Under the pieces are notes generated by a model. It was given only the letters and a program-made list of their open reading frames with translations. It had not been told where the DNA came from and ran no database searches. DNA of 15,660 nt from Burkholderiaceae bacterium. Lineage in GTDB: Bacteria; Pseudomonadota; Gammaproteobacteria; Burkholderiales; Burkholderiaceae_E. How positions within the stretch are numbered: the stretch's first letter is position 1; each line of letters opens with the position of its first letter. Position numbers and translations under genes: made by a program. Below are positions 6,458 through 14,443 of this stretch, piece by piece. The stretch is taken from the NCBI GenBank assembly GCA_019428955.1, contig JAHYJF010000054.1, forward strand, positions 1-15,660. The letters run 5' to 3'.

Positions 6458-7633
6458 TCACACCACGTTGCGCTCGATCAGCGGGCGCTTCGCGGCGATG
6501 CGCTCGAAGGCGAGCGGCGTCAGATCAAGCGTGCGGTAGCCACCGAGGACGATCAACTCGGCCACTCCGCGGCCGACGGCCGGGGATTGCTGCAGGCCGT
6601 GGCCGGAAAAGCCGTTGGCGAAGATCAGGTTTCGCACCGCTGGGTGAAATCCCACGATGCCATTCTGGTCGAAGGTATTGAACTCGTAGTAGCCGGCCCA
6701 CGCGCCGGTTTGGCGCAAGGCTTCGAACGCGGGTACGCGAGCCGCGAGCGTTGGCCAGACCAGGTTCTCGAAGAGCGCGTGATCAACTTCCAGCGGCAGG
6801 TCGTCGGGATCGTCCGCCGCGTCCGGCGAGGTCCCGCAGATGAACCGGCTGCTGCCCTCCGGGCGAAACCAGACGCCCGACGGATCTATGACAAGGGGCG
6901 CGTCCTCGATTCGGGTCGGGCAGCTGACGACGAACACGCAACGGCGCCGCGCGCGCACCGGCAGATCGATCCCGAGCCACGCCGCCGCCTCGCGCGCCCA
7001 CGGACCGGCCGCGTTGACCACCACGTCGCACGGCACCGAACTCCCGTCGGCGAGGCGCACCGCACGGATGCGCTCACCGTCACGATCGAAACCGCAGGCC
7101 TCTGCGTTCAGATAGCTTGCGCCCAGCGAACGCGCCTTGCGGCGCAGGGCCTGCAGCAAGCTGTACCCATCGAACCAACCTTCGCCGGAGAGCCCGAGTG
7201 AACCCATGGCAACGCCGGTGGTGGAGAGCCAGGGGAAACGATGGCGCAACTCGTCGGGGTTGAGCAAGACGACGTCGGCGCCGTGCGCCCGTTGCACACG
7301 ATGGTTCTCCGACAGGGTTTCGACACCGTGGGCGGAAGTCAGGAACAGATAGCCCTGTTCCTTCAGTCCGAGCTCGGGGCGCTCGCCCCCCACGGCGAGG
7401 AGTTCGCGCGCGCTGCGCAGGAACTCGATGCCCGCCATGCTCATCTGGATGTTGATCGCGCTCGAGAACTGCTGCCTGATGGAGCTCGCCGACAAGGCCG
7501 AGGAAGCGCGCGTGTAGCCCGGGTCGCGTTCGATGACCGTGACCTCACCCGAGAACTCGGGGTGGGCTTTAGTGAAGCAGCCAATCGCGCTGCCGATTGT
7601 CCCGCCACCGATCACCACGACTCTCTCGCCCAT
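6458..7633 (-). CDS. FAD-dependent oxidoreductase, DAO family, FOXRED1-like
   Basis: This 391-residue flavoprotein belongs to the D-amino-acid oxidase / glycine oxidase / sarcosine oxidase superfamily. The N-terminus is a Rossmann dinucleotide-binding fold, VVVIGGGTIGSAIG (residues 5-18), with the ribose-binding acid E35 at the end of the second strand (VTVIERD). A second FAD-contact region follows around VVNAAGPWA. Near the C-terminus are YYEFNTFDQNGIVG and GFSGHGLQQSPAVGR, which strongly recall mitochondrial FOXRED1, a complex I assembly factor, and its bacterial relatives. No signal peptide or membrane helix is seen. The ATG at 7633 puts the GxGxxG motif at the usual position; the frame continues further upstream, but only through rng. 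It lies 20 bp after rng, so it is probably the last gene of the long operon. The substrate is unknown: amino acid, sarcosine-like or other amines are all possible. Confidence 0.85.
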   Translation of the reverse strand: MGERVVVIGGGTIGSAIGCFTKAHPEFSGEVTVIERDPGYTRASSALSASSIRQQFSSAINIQMSMAGIEFLRSARELLAVGGERPELGLKEQGYLFLTSAHGVETLSENHRVQRAHGADVVLLNPDELRHRFPWLSTTGVAMGSLGLSGEGWFDGYSLLQALRRKARSLGASYLNAEACGFDRDGERIRAVRLADGSSVPCDVVVNAAGPWAREAAAWLGIDLPVRARRRCVFVVSCPTRIEDAPLVIDPSGVWFRPEGSSRFICGTSPDAADDPDDLPLEVDHALFENLVWPTLAARVPAFEALRQTGAWAGYYEFNTFDQNGIVGFHPAVRNLIFANGFSGHGLQQSPAVGRGVAELIVLGGYRTLDLTPLAFERIAAKRPLIERNVV

Positions 7634-7653
7634 GGCGATGTTCCCGTGCGCCC

Positions 7654-9114
7654 TCAGCTCAGAATGATGTCGTACTGCTGCACGTTGTAGCCGGTCTCGA
7701 CGTAGAGCGAGACGGTCTTGCCGATCGCGTCGCCGAGCTCGGCGAGCGGTTGCGCTTCTTCCTCCAGGAACAGGTCGATGACCGCCTGCGAGGCGAGGAT
7801 GCGAAATTCGCGCGGATTGAACTGCGTCGCCTCGCGGCGGATCTCGCGCAGGATTTCGTAACAGATGGTACGCGCAGTCTTCAGCTCGCGCTTGCCGTCG
7901 CATGTCGGGCAGGGTTCGCACAGAATGTGGGAGAGCGATTCGCGGGTGCGCTTGCGGGTCATCTCGACCAGGCCCAGCGAAGTGAAGCCGGCGACGTTCG
8001 AACGGGTGCGGTCACGAGCCAGCGCCCGGCGCGACTCGGCGAGCACGCTCTCGCGGTGTTCGTCGGATACCATGTCGATGAAATCGATCACGATGATCCC
8101 GCCGAGATTGCGCAGCCGCAGCTGGCGTGCGATCGCATGGGCCGCCTCGAGGTTGGTCTTGAACACCGTGTCGTCGAAATTGCGCTCGCCGACGAAGCCG
8201 CCGGTATTTACATCGACCGTGGTCAGCGCCTCGGTCTGGTCGATCACCAGGTAGCCGCCGGACTTGAGCTCGACGCGGCGCGAGAGGGCGCGCTCGATCT
8301 CGGCTTCGACCCCATGGACGTCGAAGAGCGGCAGCTCGCCCCGGTAACCGCGCAGCAGGGCGACGGCTTCGGGCGAATACGTTGCCGCGAAGGCCCGCAG
8401 CCGCGCCAGCTCGGCGTCGGAATCGACCACGATGGCCTCGGTCGATTCGGCGCTGAGGTCGCGCACTACGCGTTCGCTCAGGCTCAGGCCCTGGTAGAGC
8501 AGCGCCGGGATGTCGCTGCGATGGCTGCCGGCGACTATTTCCAGCCAGCACTTGCGCAGATACATCAGGTCGGACTCGAGCTCGGCGCTGCCCGCGGCCT
8601 CGGCCAGCGTGCGGATGATGAACCCGCCCTTTTCGTCGTGGGGAATTACCGCGGCGAGACGCTCGCGCAGTGCGGCGCGTTCGACCTCGTCCTCGATGCG
8701 CTGCGAAACGCCGATGTGCGGGTCCTGCGGCAGGTAGACCAGCAGCCGGCCGGCGATGCTGATCTGGGTGGTGAGCCGGGCGCCCTTGGTCCCGAGCGGA
8801 TCCTTGAGAACCTGCACCAGGATCGGCTGGCCCTCGAAGATGGTCTTCTCTATCGGCAGCGTCTGGCTAAACTCTTGGGCACGCGATTGCCAGAGGTCGC
8901 CGACATGCAGGAAGGCGGCCCGCTCGAGTCCGATGTCGATGAACGCCGACTGCATTCCGGGCAGCACCCGCGCCACCTTGCCGAGGTAGATGTTGCTGAC
9001 GATCCCGCGCGCGGCAGCGCGCTCGATGTGCAGTTCCTGTACCACGCCCTGGCTCACGAGCGCGACACGCGTCTCGTGTGCCGTATGGTTGATGAGGATT
9101 TCTTCGCTCTCCAT
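7654..9114 (-). CDS. rng: Ribonuclease G
   Basis: This 486-residue endoribonuclease of the RNase E/G family matures the 5' end of 16S rRNA and takes part in mRNA decay. The length matches RNase G (about 490) and not RNase E, since the long C-terminal scaffold is absent. An S1 RNA-binding domain occupies about residues 35-120 (SNIYLGKVARVLPGMQSAFIDIG). The catalytic aspartates are D301 in TVDVNTGG and D344 in IVIDFIDM; they are 43 residues apart, the same spacing as D303/D346 in RNase E. The Zn-link CPTC (402-405), which joins subunits, is intact. The start is two bases after the maf stop, so translation is probably coupled. The FOXRED1-like gene follows 20 bp downstream. Confidence 0.96.
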   Translation of the reverse strand: MESEEILINHTAHETRVALVSQGVVQELHIERAAARGIVSNIYLGKVARVLPGMQSAFIDIGLERAAFLHVGDLWQSRAQEFSQTLPIEKTIFEGQPILVQVLKDPLGTKGARLTTQISIAGRLLVYLPQDPHIGVSQRIEDEVERAALRERLAAVIPHDEKGGFIIRTLAEAAGSAELESDLMYLRKCWLEIVAGSHRSDIPALLYQGLSLSERVVRDLSAESTEAIVVDSDAELARLRAFAATYSPEAVALLRGYRGELPLFDVHGVEAEIERALSRRVELKSGGYLVIDQTEALTTVDVNTGGFVGERNFDDTVFKTNLEAAHAIARQLRLRNLGGIIVIDFIDMVSDEHRESVLAESRRALARDRTRSNVAGFTSLGLVEMTRKRTRESLSHILCEPCPTCDGKRELKTARTICYEILREIRREATQFNPREFRILASQAVIDLFLEEEAQPLAELGDAIGKTVSLYVETGYNVQQYDIILS

Positions 9115-9116
9115 GC

Positions 9117-9725
9117 CTAGCGCCCGGTGCCGGTGTCCCGCAGCAGGCGTGCGGTCTCATAGAGCGGCAGGCCCATGATACCGGAGTAGCTTCCGTCGAT
9201 GCAGCGGATAAAGCGTGCGGCCTCGCCCTGGACCGCGTAGGCGCCGGCCTTGTCCATCGGTTCGCCGCCGGCGACGTAGCGCTCGATCTCAGCGCCCGTA
9301 ATGCGGCCGAAGCGCACCCGTGAGCGGCTCACCAGGTGCCTGATGCGAGCGCCGCGGGCCAGCGCCACTGCCGTCAGCACGCCGTGGGTGCGGCCGCTCA
9401 GCTCGCTCAGCATCGCGATCGCCTCGGCCGCGGTGGCCGGTTTGCCGAGCATGCGCGAGCCCAACACCACCGTGGTGTCGGCCGTGAGTATCGGCCCGTT
9501 CGGCAAAGTGCTGGCCGCGAGTCTTGCCGCGGCGGCTTGCGCCTTGGCCAGCGTGACGCGCACCACGTATGCCGCTGGCGCCTCCCCCGGGCGGGTATGT
9601 TCGAGCGCCTCGGCGGCATGCTCGTCGGGCTCGAGCAGCAGTTCGAAGCGCACCCCGATCTGGCGCAGCAGTTCGGCGCGCCGGGGACTCTTCGAGGCGA
9701 GGTAGACGAAGTCGGTGGACAGCAT
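9117..9725 (-). CDS. maf: Maf nucleotide pyrophosphatase, dTTP/UTP type (YhdE-like)
   Basis: This 202-residue Maf/Ham1-fold enzyme hydrolyses nucleoside triphosphates to monophosphates. It may sanitise modified nucleotides and has been linked to septum formation. LASKSPRRAELL near the N-terminus is the hallmark nucleotide-binding motif, followed by the catalytic-acid region ILTADTTVVL, DKAGAYAVQG, and GSYSGIMGLPLYET near the end. DKAGAY/AVQG and the GLPL ending match E. coli YhdE, the dTTP/UTP subtype, better than YceF. The frame runs back to 10109 through rlmH, but ATG 9725 places SPRR about 13 residues in, as in the family. The gap to rlmH is 14 bp and to rng 2 bp, so it is in the operon. 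Confidence 0.94.
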   Translation of the reverse strand: MLSTDFVYLASKSPRRAELLRQIGVRFELLLEPDEHAAEALEHTRPGEAPAAYVVRVTLAKAQAAAARLAASTLPNGPILTADTTVVLGSRMLGKPATAAEAIAMLSELSGRTHGVLTAVALARGARIRHLVSRSRVRFGRITGAEIERYVAGGEPMDKAGAYAVQGEAARFIRCIDGSYSGIMGLPLYETARLLRDTGTGR

Positions 9726-9739
9726 CTCGGGACCAGTCC

Positions 9740-10210
9740 TCAGGCGCGGTGGTAGGGGTGGCCGGTGATGATCGACCAGGCCCGGAACAGTTGCTCGGCG
9801 AGCAGCACCCGCACCATCGCGTGGGGCAGCGTCAGGCTCGACAGGCGGATGGTCTCGTGGGCAGCGCCCTTGAGTTCGGGGTCGATGCCGTCGGGGCCTC
9901 CGATCACGATCGCCACGGGACGGGCCTGGTCGCGCCAGCGCTCGAGAGCGCGGGCCAGGCTCACGGTGCTCAGGTCGGCGCCGCGCTCGTCGAGCACGAC
10001 GATGTGCGCACCTTCCGGCAGCGCGGTTCTGATTCGTTCGGCTTCGCGCGCCAACCACCGCCCGGTGTCGGCGCTGCGGCTGCGCGGCTCGGCGCGGACC
10101 TCGCGCCATTCCGGCCGTATCTCAGGGGGAAGACGCTGGGTATAGTCAGCCACGGCGGTGTCGACCCAGTCCGGCATCCGGGTGCCAACGGCAATGACCC
10201 GGAGCAGCAT
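9740..10210 (-). CDS. rlmH: 23S rRNA (pseudouridine1915-N3)-methyltransferase RlmH
   Basis: This 156-residue SPOUT-class methyltransferase, which uses S-adenosylmethionine, methylates pseudouridine 1915 in helix 69 of 23S rRNA, acting on the whole 70S ribosome. The length matches E. coli RlmH (155). The family's signatures are present: VLDERG in the middle, IVIGGPDG as the SAM-binding glycine loop, and the C-terminal trefoil-knot block LPHAMVRVLLAEQLFRAW ending in GHPYHR. The N-terminus MLLRVIAVGTRMPDWVD is also typical and supports the start. It lies between rsfS (26 bp upstream) and maf (14 bp downstream); rsfS-rlmH is a widely conserved pair. Confidence 0.97.
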   Translation of the reverse strand: MLLRVIAVGTRMPDWVDTAVADYTQRLPPEIRPEWREVRAEPRSRSADTGRWLAREAERIRTALPEGAHIVVLDERGADLSTVSLARALERWRDQARPVAIVIGGPDGIDPELKGAAHETIRLSSLTLPHAMVRVLLAEQLFRAWSIITGHPYHRA

Positions 10211-10236
10211 AGCTGCAGTCCGCCCGTTCGCCGGGC

Positions 10237-10668
10237 TCAGCGCGCCTTGGCGCGCGGGCTTGCCGGCTTGCTCGCCGGCTTGGCCTTGGTCGCCTTGGCC
10301 CCGCCCGCTGCCTTGGGCTGTGTGGCCCCGGTCTTGAGCCGCACCGGCTTGACACCCCAGATTTCCTCGAGGTTGTAGTAGGTGCGAATCGACGGCTGCA
10401 TCACGTGAACGACGATGTCACCGGCGTCGACCAGCACCCATTCGCCGGTTTCCGCGCCCTCGATCGAAATCACCTCGCCACAGCCAGCCTTGACCTTGTC
10501 GGCGACGTGGCTGGCCAATGATCGGGTGTGGCGGTTGGAAGTGCCGCTGGCGATCACGACCCGATCGAACATCCCGGTGATGCCGGTGGTATTGAAGACG
10601 CGAACGTCCTGGGCCTTGAGATCATCAAGGGCGTCGACCACGATCCGTTGCAGCTTGGCGAGATCCAT
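10237..10668 (-). CDS. rsfS: Ribosomal silencing factor RsfS with a basic C-terminal tail
   Basis: This 143-residue protein binds L14 (uL14) on the 50S subunit and blocks joining with 30S, which lowers translation during starvation. The conserved core covers residues 1-112, including VVDALDDLKAQDV, GTSNRHTRSLASHV, GEWVLVDAGDIVVHV and the terminal YYNLEEIWG. The core length matches typical RsfS (about 105-120). The remaining 30 or so residues form a Lys/Ala/Pro-rich tail (KATKAKPASKPASPRAKAR) that the core family lacks and that is probably disordered. The start is eight bases after the nadD stop; nadD-rsfS-rlmH is a common operon order. Confidence 0.96.
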   Translation of the reverse strand: MDLAKLQRIVVDALDDLKAQDVRVFNTTGITGMFDRVVIASGTSNRHTRSLASHVADKVKAGCGEVISIEGAETGEWVLVDAGDIVVHVMQPSIRTYYNLEEIWGVKPVRLKTGATQPKAAGGAKATKAKPASKPASPRAKAR

Positions 10669-10676
10669 CCGCTGGC

Positions 10677-11339
10677 TTAACTCCGCAGGTAAAGGTGCTT
10701 GCTTTCAATATAGTCGAGAACGCCCGGCGGCAACAGTTCCGCCGGTTGCTGCCCGGCGGCGAGTTGCGCCCGGATGCCGCTTGACGAGACCGGCACCGGA
10801 GGCATGTTGAAGAAGACGATGCTCCCCGCCGGGGCATCGGGCAGGGCATCGCTGCCGCGCGCGGCCAGCAGGGCTTCGAGCACCTCGGGCAGCTCACTGA
10901 GCTGGCGCGGGGCGCGCTGCGTCACCGCGAGGTGGCAGTGCTCCAGCAGCTCGCCGAAGCGCTGCCAGCTCGGCAGGTTGCGGAACTGGTCGGCGCCGAG
11001 CAGCAGCACCAGCGCCGGTTCCGGACCCAGCGCCGCGCGCAGCTCGAGCAGGGTGTCGATGGTGTAGCTGGCGCCCGGGCGCTGCAGCTCGCAGTGATCG
11101 ATGATCCAGCTGGACTCGGAGCCCAGCGCGAGTTGCAGCATCGCGACCCGATCTCCTGAGCTGGCTACCGCGCCCCCCTTCTGCCAGGCAATTCCAGCCG
11201 GAATGAAGTGCACTTCGTCCAGGAGCAGCGCGCTCTGGGCGGCGCGTGCGAGCGCGATGTGGCCGACGTGGACTGGATCGAAACTGCCCCCGAGCAGGCC
11301 AATACGGCGCCGCTGTCCGGCCGCGCGGGTCAGACCCAT
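10677..11339 (-). CDS. nadD: Nicotinate-nucleotide adenylyltransferase
   Basis: This 220-residue enzyme transfers AMP from ATP to nicotinate mononucleotide, making deamido-NAD for NAD biosynthesis. The nucleotidyltransferase signature GGSFDPVHVGH is at residues 17-27, with the HxGH histidines H24 and H27. The substrate-loop region HFIPAGIAWQKG follows, and VSSSGIR near the C-terminus is the second ATP-binding motif. The frame is open back to 11411 inside hemF. I chose ATG 11339, which overlaps the hemF 3' end by ten bases and gives a normal family length. No strong Shine-Dalgarno precedes it, which suggests translational coupling to hemF. Confidence 0.95.
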   Translation of the reverse strand: MGLTRAAGQRRRIGLLGGSFDPVHVGHIALARAAQSALLLDEVHFIPAGIAWQKGGAVASSGDRVAMLQLALGSESSWIIDHCELQRPGASYTIDTLLELRAALGPEPALVLLLGADQFRNLPSWQRFGELLEHCHLAVTQRAPRQLSELPEVLEALLAARGSDALPDAPAGSIVFFNMPPVPVSSSGIRAQLAAGQQPAELLPPGVLDYIESKHLYLRS

Positions 11340-12265
11340 TCGCGCGGCTGCAGAAACTCGGCGAGTCGGCCTTCCGGCGAATCGGGTTCGGGATGCCAGT
11401 CGTAGCGCCATTTGGCGAGCGGCGGCATCGACACCAGGATCGATTCGGTACGCCCACCCGATTGCAGTCCAAAAAGCGTTCCGCGGTCGTAGACCAGGTT
11501 GAATTCGACGTAGCGCCCACGGCGGTAGAGTTGGAAATCGCGCTCGCGCTCGGTGTAGGGTTGATGCCGATTGCGCTCGATGATGGGCACATAGGCGGGG
11601 ATGAAGGCTTCGGCGACGCTGCGAGTGAGCGCGAACGAGGTCTCGAAGCCGGGTTCGCTCAAGTCGTCGAAGAAGACCCCGCCAACCCCGCGCGACTCAC
11701 TGCGGTGCGGCAGGAAGAAGTATTCGTCGCACCACTTCTTGAAGCGGGGGTGGTACTGCTCGCCAAATGGCGCCAATGCGTCCTTGCAGGCGGAGTGGAA
11801 ACCCACCACATCCCTTTCGAATGGGTAGTAGGGGGTCAGGTCCATGCCGCCGCCGAACCACCACACCGGTGCCTCGTCGCTGCCTTCGGGGGCGTGGGCG
11901 ACAAAGAAGCGTACGTTGAGGTGGGTGGTAGGAACGAAAGGATTGCGCGGGTGCAGCACCAGCGAGACCCCCAGCGCCTCGAAGCCGCGGCCGGCGATCT
12001 GCGGCCGTACGGCCGACGCTGTCGCCGGCAGGGACTTGCCGGTGACATGCGAAAACAGCACGCCGCCGCGCTCGAATACCGCCCCGTCCTCGATGACCCG
12101 GCTGATCCCACCGCCCCCTGCCGGTCTCTCCCAGCTCTCGGCGCGGAATTCCCCGGTGTCGAGAGCCTGGAGCCGATCACCAATGTTCTGCTGCAGACCC
12201 AGCAGGAAATCGCGCACCTCGGCGATCCGCGGCGCCTGCATGGCTGTCGTATCGAGCTCGCCCAT
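11330..12265 (-). CDS. hemF: Oxygen-dependent coproporphyrinogen III oxidase
   Basis: This 311-residue enzyme uses O2 to decarboxylate two propionates of coproporphyrinogen III to protoporphyrinogen IX in haem biosynthesis. E. coli HemF has 299 residues. Very conserved blocks appear in order: AGGGGISRVIEDGAVFE, GVLFSHVTG, GVSLVLHPRNPFVPTTH, WWFGGGMDLTPYY, FKKWCDEYFFLPHR, RGVGGVFFDDL, ERERDFQLYRRGRYVEFNL and TLFGLQSGGRTESIL. I preferred ATG 12265 because AAGG lies eight bases upstream and it follows the purD stop by four bases. ATG 12241 (MQAPRIAEV) aligns better with the E. coli N-terminus and is a real alternative. The presence of HemF suggests aerobic or facultative growth. Confidence 0.97.
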   Translation of the reverse strand: MGELDTTAMQAPRIAEVRDFLLGLQQNIGDRLQALDTGEFRAESWERPAGGGGISRVIEDGAVFERGGVLFSHVTGKSLPATASAVRPQIAGRGFEALGVSLVLHPRNPFVPTTHLNVRFFVAHAPEGSDEAPVWWFGGGMDLTPYYPFERDVVGFHSACKDALAPFGEQYHPRFKKWCDEYFFLPHRSESRGVGGVFFDDLSEPGFETSFALTRSVAEAFIPAYVPIIERNRHQPYTERERDFQLYRRGRYVEFNLVYDRGTLFGLQSGGRTESILVSMPPLAKWRYDWHPEPDSPEGRLAEFLQPREWV

Positions 12266-12269
12266 CGGT

Positions 12270-13577
12270 CTAGCCTTGCGCCTGGCGAGTTTCGACGCGC
12301 CGGGCGATCTCGCGGTGACCGATGTCGCGCCGGAAATGCATGCCGTCAAACGAGACGTGTTGCAGCACTTCATAGGCCCGGTGCCGGGCCATTTTCACCG
12401 AATCGGCCAGCACGGTTACGCACAACACTCGCCCGCCGCTGGTCAGCAGGTGACCGTCGCGCTCGACGGTGCCGGCGTGGAAGATCATGGTGTCGGAGTC
12501 CCAGGCGTTGCCCTGCCTCGGCAGGCCGTCGATCCGGTCGCCCGTGCGCGGGTCGGTCGGGTACCCCTGGGCCGACATAACCACTCCCAAGGCGGTGCGC
12601 CGATCCCACTCCAGCTCGACCTCGTCGAGGGTGCCGGCGATGGCGTGTTCGACCACAGTGGCGAAATCGCTCTTGACCCGCATCATGATCGGCTGGGCCT
12701 CGGGGTCGCCGAGCCGGCAGTTGAATTCGAGCGCCCGCGGCTTGCCGGTGGCGTCGATCATCAGCCCGGCGTAGAGGAAGCCGGTGAAGGCCATGCCCTC
12801 GGCCGCCATGCCCTCGATGGTCGGTCGAATGATTTCGCGCAGCACCCGGGCATAGATTTCCGGAGTCACCAGCGACGCCGGGGAATAGGCGCCCATCCCG
12901 CCGGTGTTGGAACCCTGGTCGCCATCGAGCAGGCGCTTGTGGTCCTGGCTGGTCGCGAGTGTCAGCACATTCGAGCCGTCGGCCATGACGATGAAGCTGG
13001 CTTCCTCGCCGGCCAGGAAGTCCTCGATCACAACCCGAGAGCCGGCTTCGCCGAACGCTGCGTCGCCGAGCATGGCGTCGATCGCGGCCTGCGCCTCCTC
13101 TACCGTTTGGGCCACGACGACACCCTTGCCGGCAGCCAGGCCGTCGGCCTTGACCACGATCGGGCCCCCGCGCGCGGCGACGTAGTCGCGGGCGGCCTGG
13201 GCATCGGTGAAGGTCCGGTAGTCGGCAGTCGGAATTGCGTGGCGGCGCATGAACGACTTGGCGAAATCCTTGGACGATTCGAGCTGTGCCGCAGCCCTGG
13301 TTGGCCCGAAGATCGGCAACTCGCGGGAACGAAACAGGTCGACGATCCCGGCAGCCAGGGGCGCCTCCGGACCCACCACGGTAAACGCAATGCCCTCATC
13401 GGCGGCGAAGCGGGCGAGCTCCTCCAAACCGGTGATCGGCAGGTTCTCCATCGCCAGTTCGCGCTCGGTGCCGCCGTTGCCTGGCGCGACGTAGATCTTC
13501 TGGACGCGCGGTGACTGGGCCAGCCGCCAGGCGAGCGCGTGTTCGCGTCCGCCGCCGCCGATTACGAGCAATTTCAT
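12270..13577 (-). CDS. purD: Phosphoribosylamine-glycine ligase (GAR synthetase)
   Basis: This 435-residue ATP-grasp enzyme joins glycine to 5-phosphoribosylamine, the second step of de novo purine synthesis. The length is typical (E. coli about 430). MKLLVIGGGGREHALAW begins the N domain, and YVAPGNGGTE is the phosphoribosylamine-side motif. KADGLAAGKGV is the ATP-grasp glycine-rich loop, GSNTGGMGAYSP follows, and EFNCRLGDPEAQ carries the metal-binding residues. AAGG lies nine bases before the ATG. In many bacteria purD follows purH, but here it lies 34 bp after yebC and directly before hemF, so purine-specific control from a purH promoter is not expected within this window. Confidence 0.98.
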   Translation of the reverse strand: MKLLVIGGGGREHALAWRLAQSPRVQKIYVAPGNGGTERELAMENLPITGLEELARFAADEGIAFTVVGPEAPLAAGIVDLFRSRELPIFGPTRAAAQLESSKDFAKSFMRRHAIPTADYRTFTDAQAARDYVAARGGPIVVKADGLAAGKGVVVAQTVEEAQAAIDAMLGDAAFGEAGSRVVIEDFLAGEEASFIVMADGSNVLTLATSQDHKRLLDGDQGSNTGGMGAYSPASLVTPEIYARVLREIIRPTIEGMAAEGMAFTGFLYAGLMIDATGKPRALEFNCRLGDPEAQPIMMRVKSDFATVVEHAIAGTLDEVELEWDRRTALGVVMSAQGYPTDPRTGDRIDGLPRQGNAWDSDTMIFHAGTVERDGHLLTSGGRVLCVTVLADSVKMARHRAYEVLQHVSFDGMHFRRDIGHREIARRVETRQAQG

Positions 13578-13611
13578 GGCCGGGATCCTTCGATCGAAAC
13601 GGGTGGCGCCA

Positions 13612-14337
13612 TCACGAGTCGATGACCGCGTTGGTGTAGACCTGCTGGACGTCGTCGAGGTTCTCGAGCACGTCCAGCAGATTCTGCAGGCTTTCGCCGT
13701 CCTCGCCGGAAAACTCGGTCTCGGTCAGTGCTTTCATGGTCACTTCCGCGATCTCGGCCTTGAGCCCGGCCTTGGCCAGGGCATCCTTGACCTTGGCAAA
13801 GTCGGCCGGCGCGCAGATAACTTCGACCCCGCCCTCGTCGTCGCCGATCACATCCTCGGCACCAGCCGCCACGGCGGCTTCCATGACCGCTTCCTCGGAG
13901 GTTCCCGGTGGGAACAGGAACTGCCCGCAGTGCTTGAACATGAATGCGACCGAGCCGTCGGTGCCGAGATTGCCGCCGTTCTTGGAAAAGGCGTGGCGCA
14001 CATCGGCAACTGTGCGGGTGCGGTTGTCGGTCAGGCAGTCGACGATTATTGCCGCGCCCCCGACGCCGTAGCCCTCGTAGCGGATCTCCTCGTAGTTCGC
14101 GCCCTCGACATCGCCCGAGCCGCGCTGGATCGCCCTGGTCACTGTATCCTTGGGCATGTTGGCCTCGGAGGCCTTGTCGATCGCCAGGCGCAGCCGCGGG
14201 TTGGCGTCCGGGTCAGGGCCGCCGATTTTGGCCGCGACGTTGATTTCCTTGATCACGCGGGTGAATATCTTCCCACGCTTGGCGTCGGAGCGCTCTTTCT
14301 TGTGCTTGATATTTGCCCATTTTGAATGCCCAGCCAT
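13612..14337 (-). CDS. yebC: YebC/PmpR-family protein
   Basis: This 241-residue cytoplasmic protein begins with the family's invariant MAGHSKWANIKHKK. RLRLAIDKASEANMPKDTV, YEEIRYEGYGVGGAAIIVDCLTDN, and KNGGNLGTDGSVAFMF follow in the usual order. Members have been described as DNA-binding transcriptional regulators, and more recently as a ribosome-associated factor that relieves stalling at proline-rich stretches; sequence alone does not decide between them. The frame is open far upstream to 14976, but that part lies antisense to the DUF853 gene, and the conserved N-terminus fixes ATG 14337. It is the first gene of the long - strand operon, 34 bp before purD, and starts 106 bp from the divergent ATPase gene. 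Confidence 0.97.
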   Translation of the reverse strand: MAGHSKWANIKHKKERSDAKRGKIFTRVIKEINVAAKIGGPDPDANPRLRLAIDKASEANMPKDTVTRAIQRGSGDVEGANYEEIRYEGYGVGGAAIIVDCLTDNRTRTVADVRHAFSKNGGNLGTDGSVAFMFKHCGQFLFPPGTSEEAVMEAAVAAGAEDVIGDDEGGVEVICAPADFAKVKDALAKAGLKAEIAEVTMKALTETEFSGEDGESLQNLLDVLENLDDVQQVYTNAVIDS

Positions 14338-14443
14338 TGCGCCCTGCCTTTCAACTGAGGGGTTTTCCCGCCGATCGGTCGGGATGCGGCAGAATTCAGT
14401 CCTGGATCCTGCCCGCCGAACCGCTAATTTTACCATTTGAGCC
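14338..14443. promoter_or_regulatory. Divergent intergenic region between yebC and the DUF853 gene
   Basis: These 106 bp must hold the promoter of the yebC-led operon and probably that of the ATPase gene. The AT-rich stretch at 14425-14440 contains TAAAAT on the - strand (14432-14427), a 5-of-6 match to a -10 box, and TAATTT on the + strand (14425-14430). I find no convincing -35 partner for either. An 8-bp palindrome CCGATCGG lies at 14371-14378. Function is inferred from the divergent layout. Confidence 0.4.

Noticed and set aside
9726..10109. Extension of maf through rlmH
   Set aside because: The added residues are an out-of-frame reading of rlmH. ATG 9725 puts the SPRR motif at its usual position.
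14367..14383. Possible hairpin or operator CCCG-CCGATCGG-TCGGG upstream of yebC
   Set aside because: Only the 8-bp core CCGATCGG is symmetric; outside it the pairing fails within two bases. Such short palindromes are expected by chance in GC-rich DNA.
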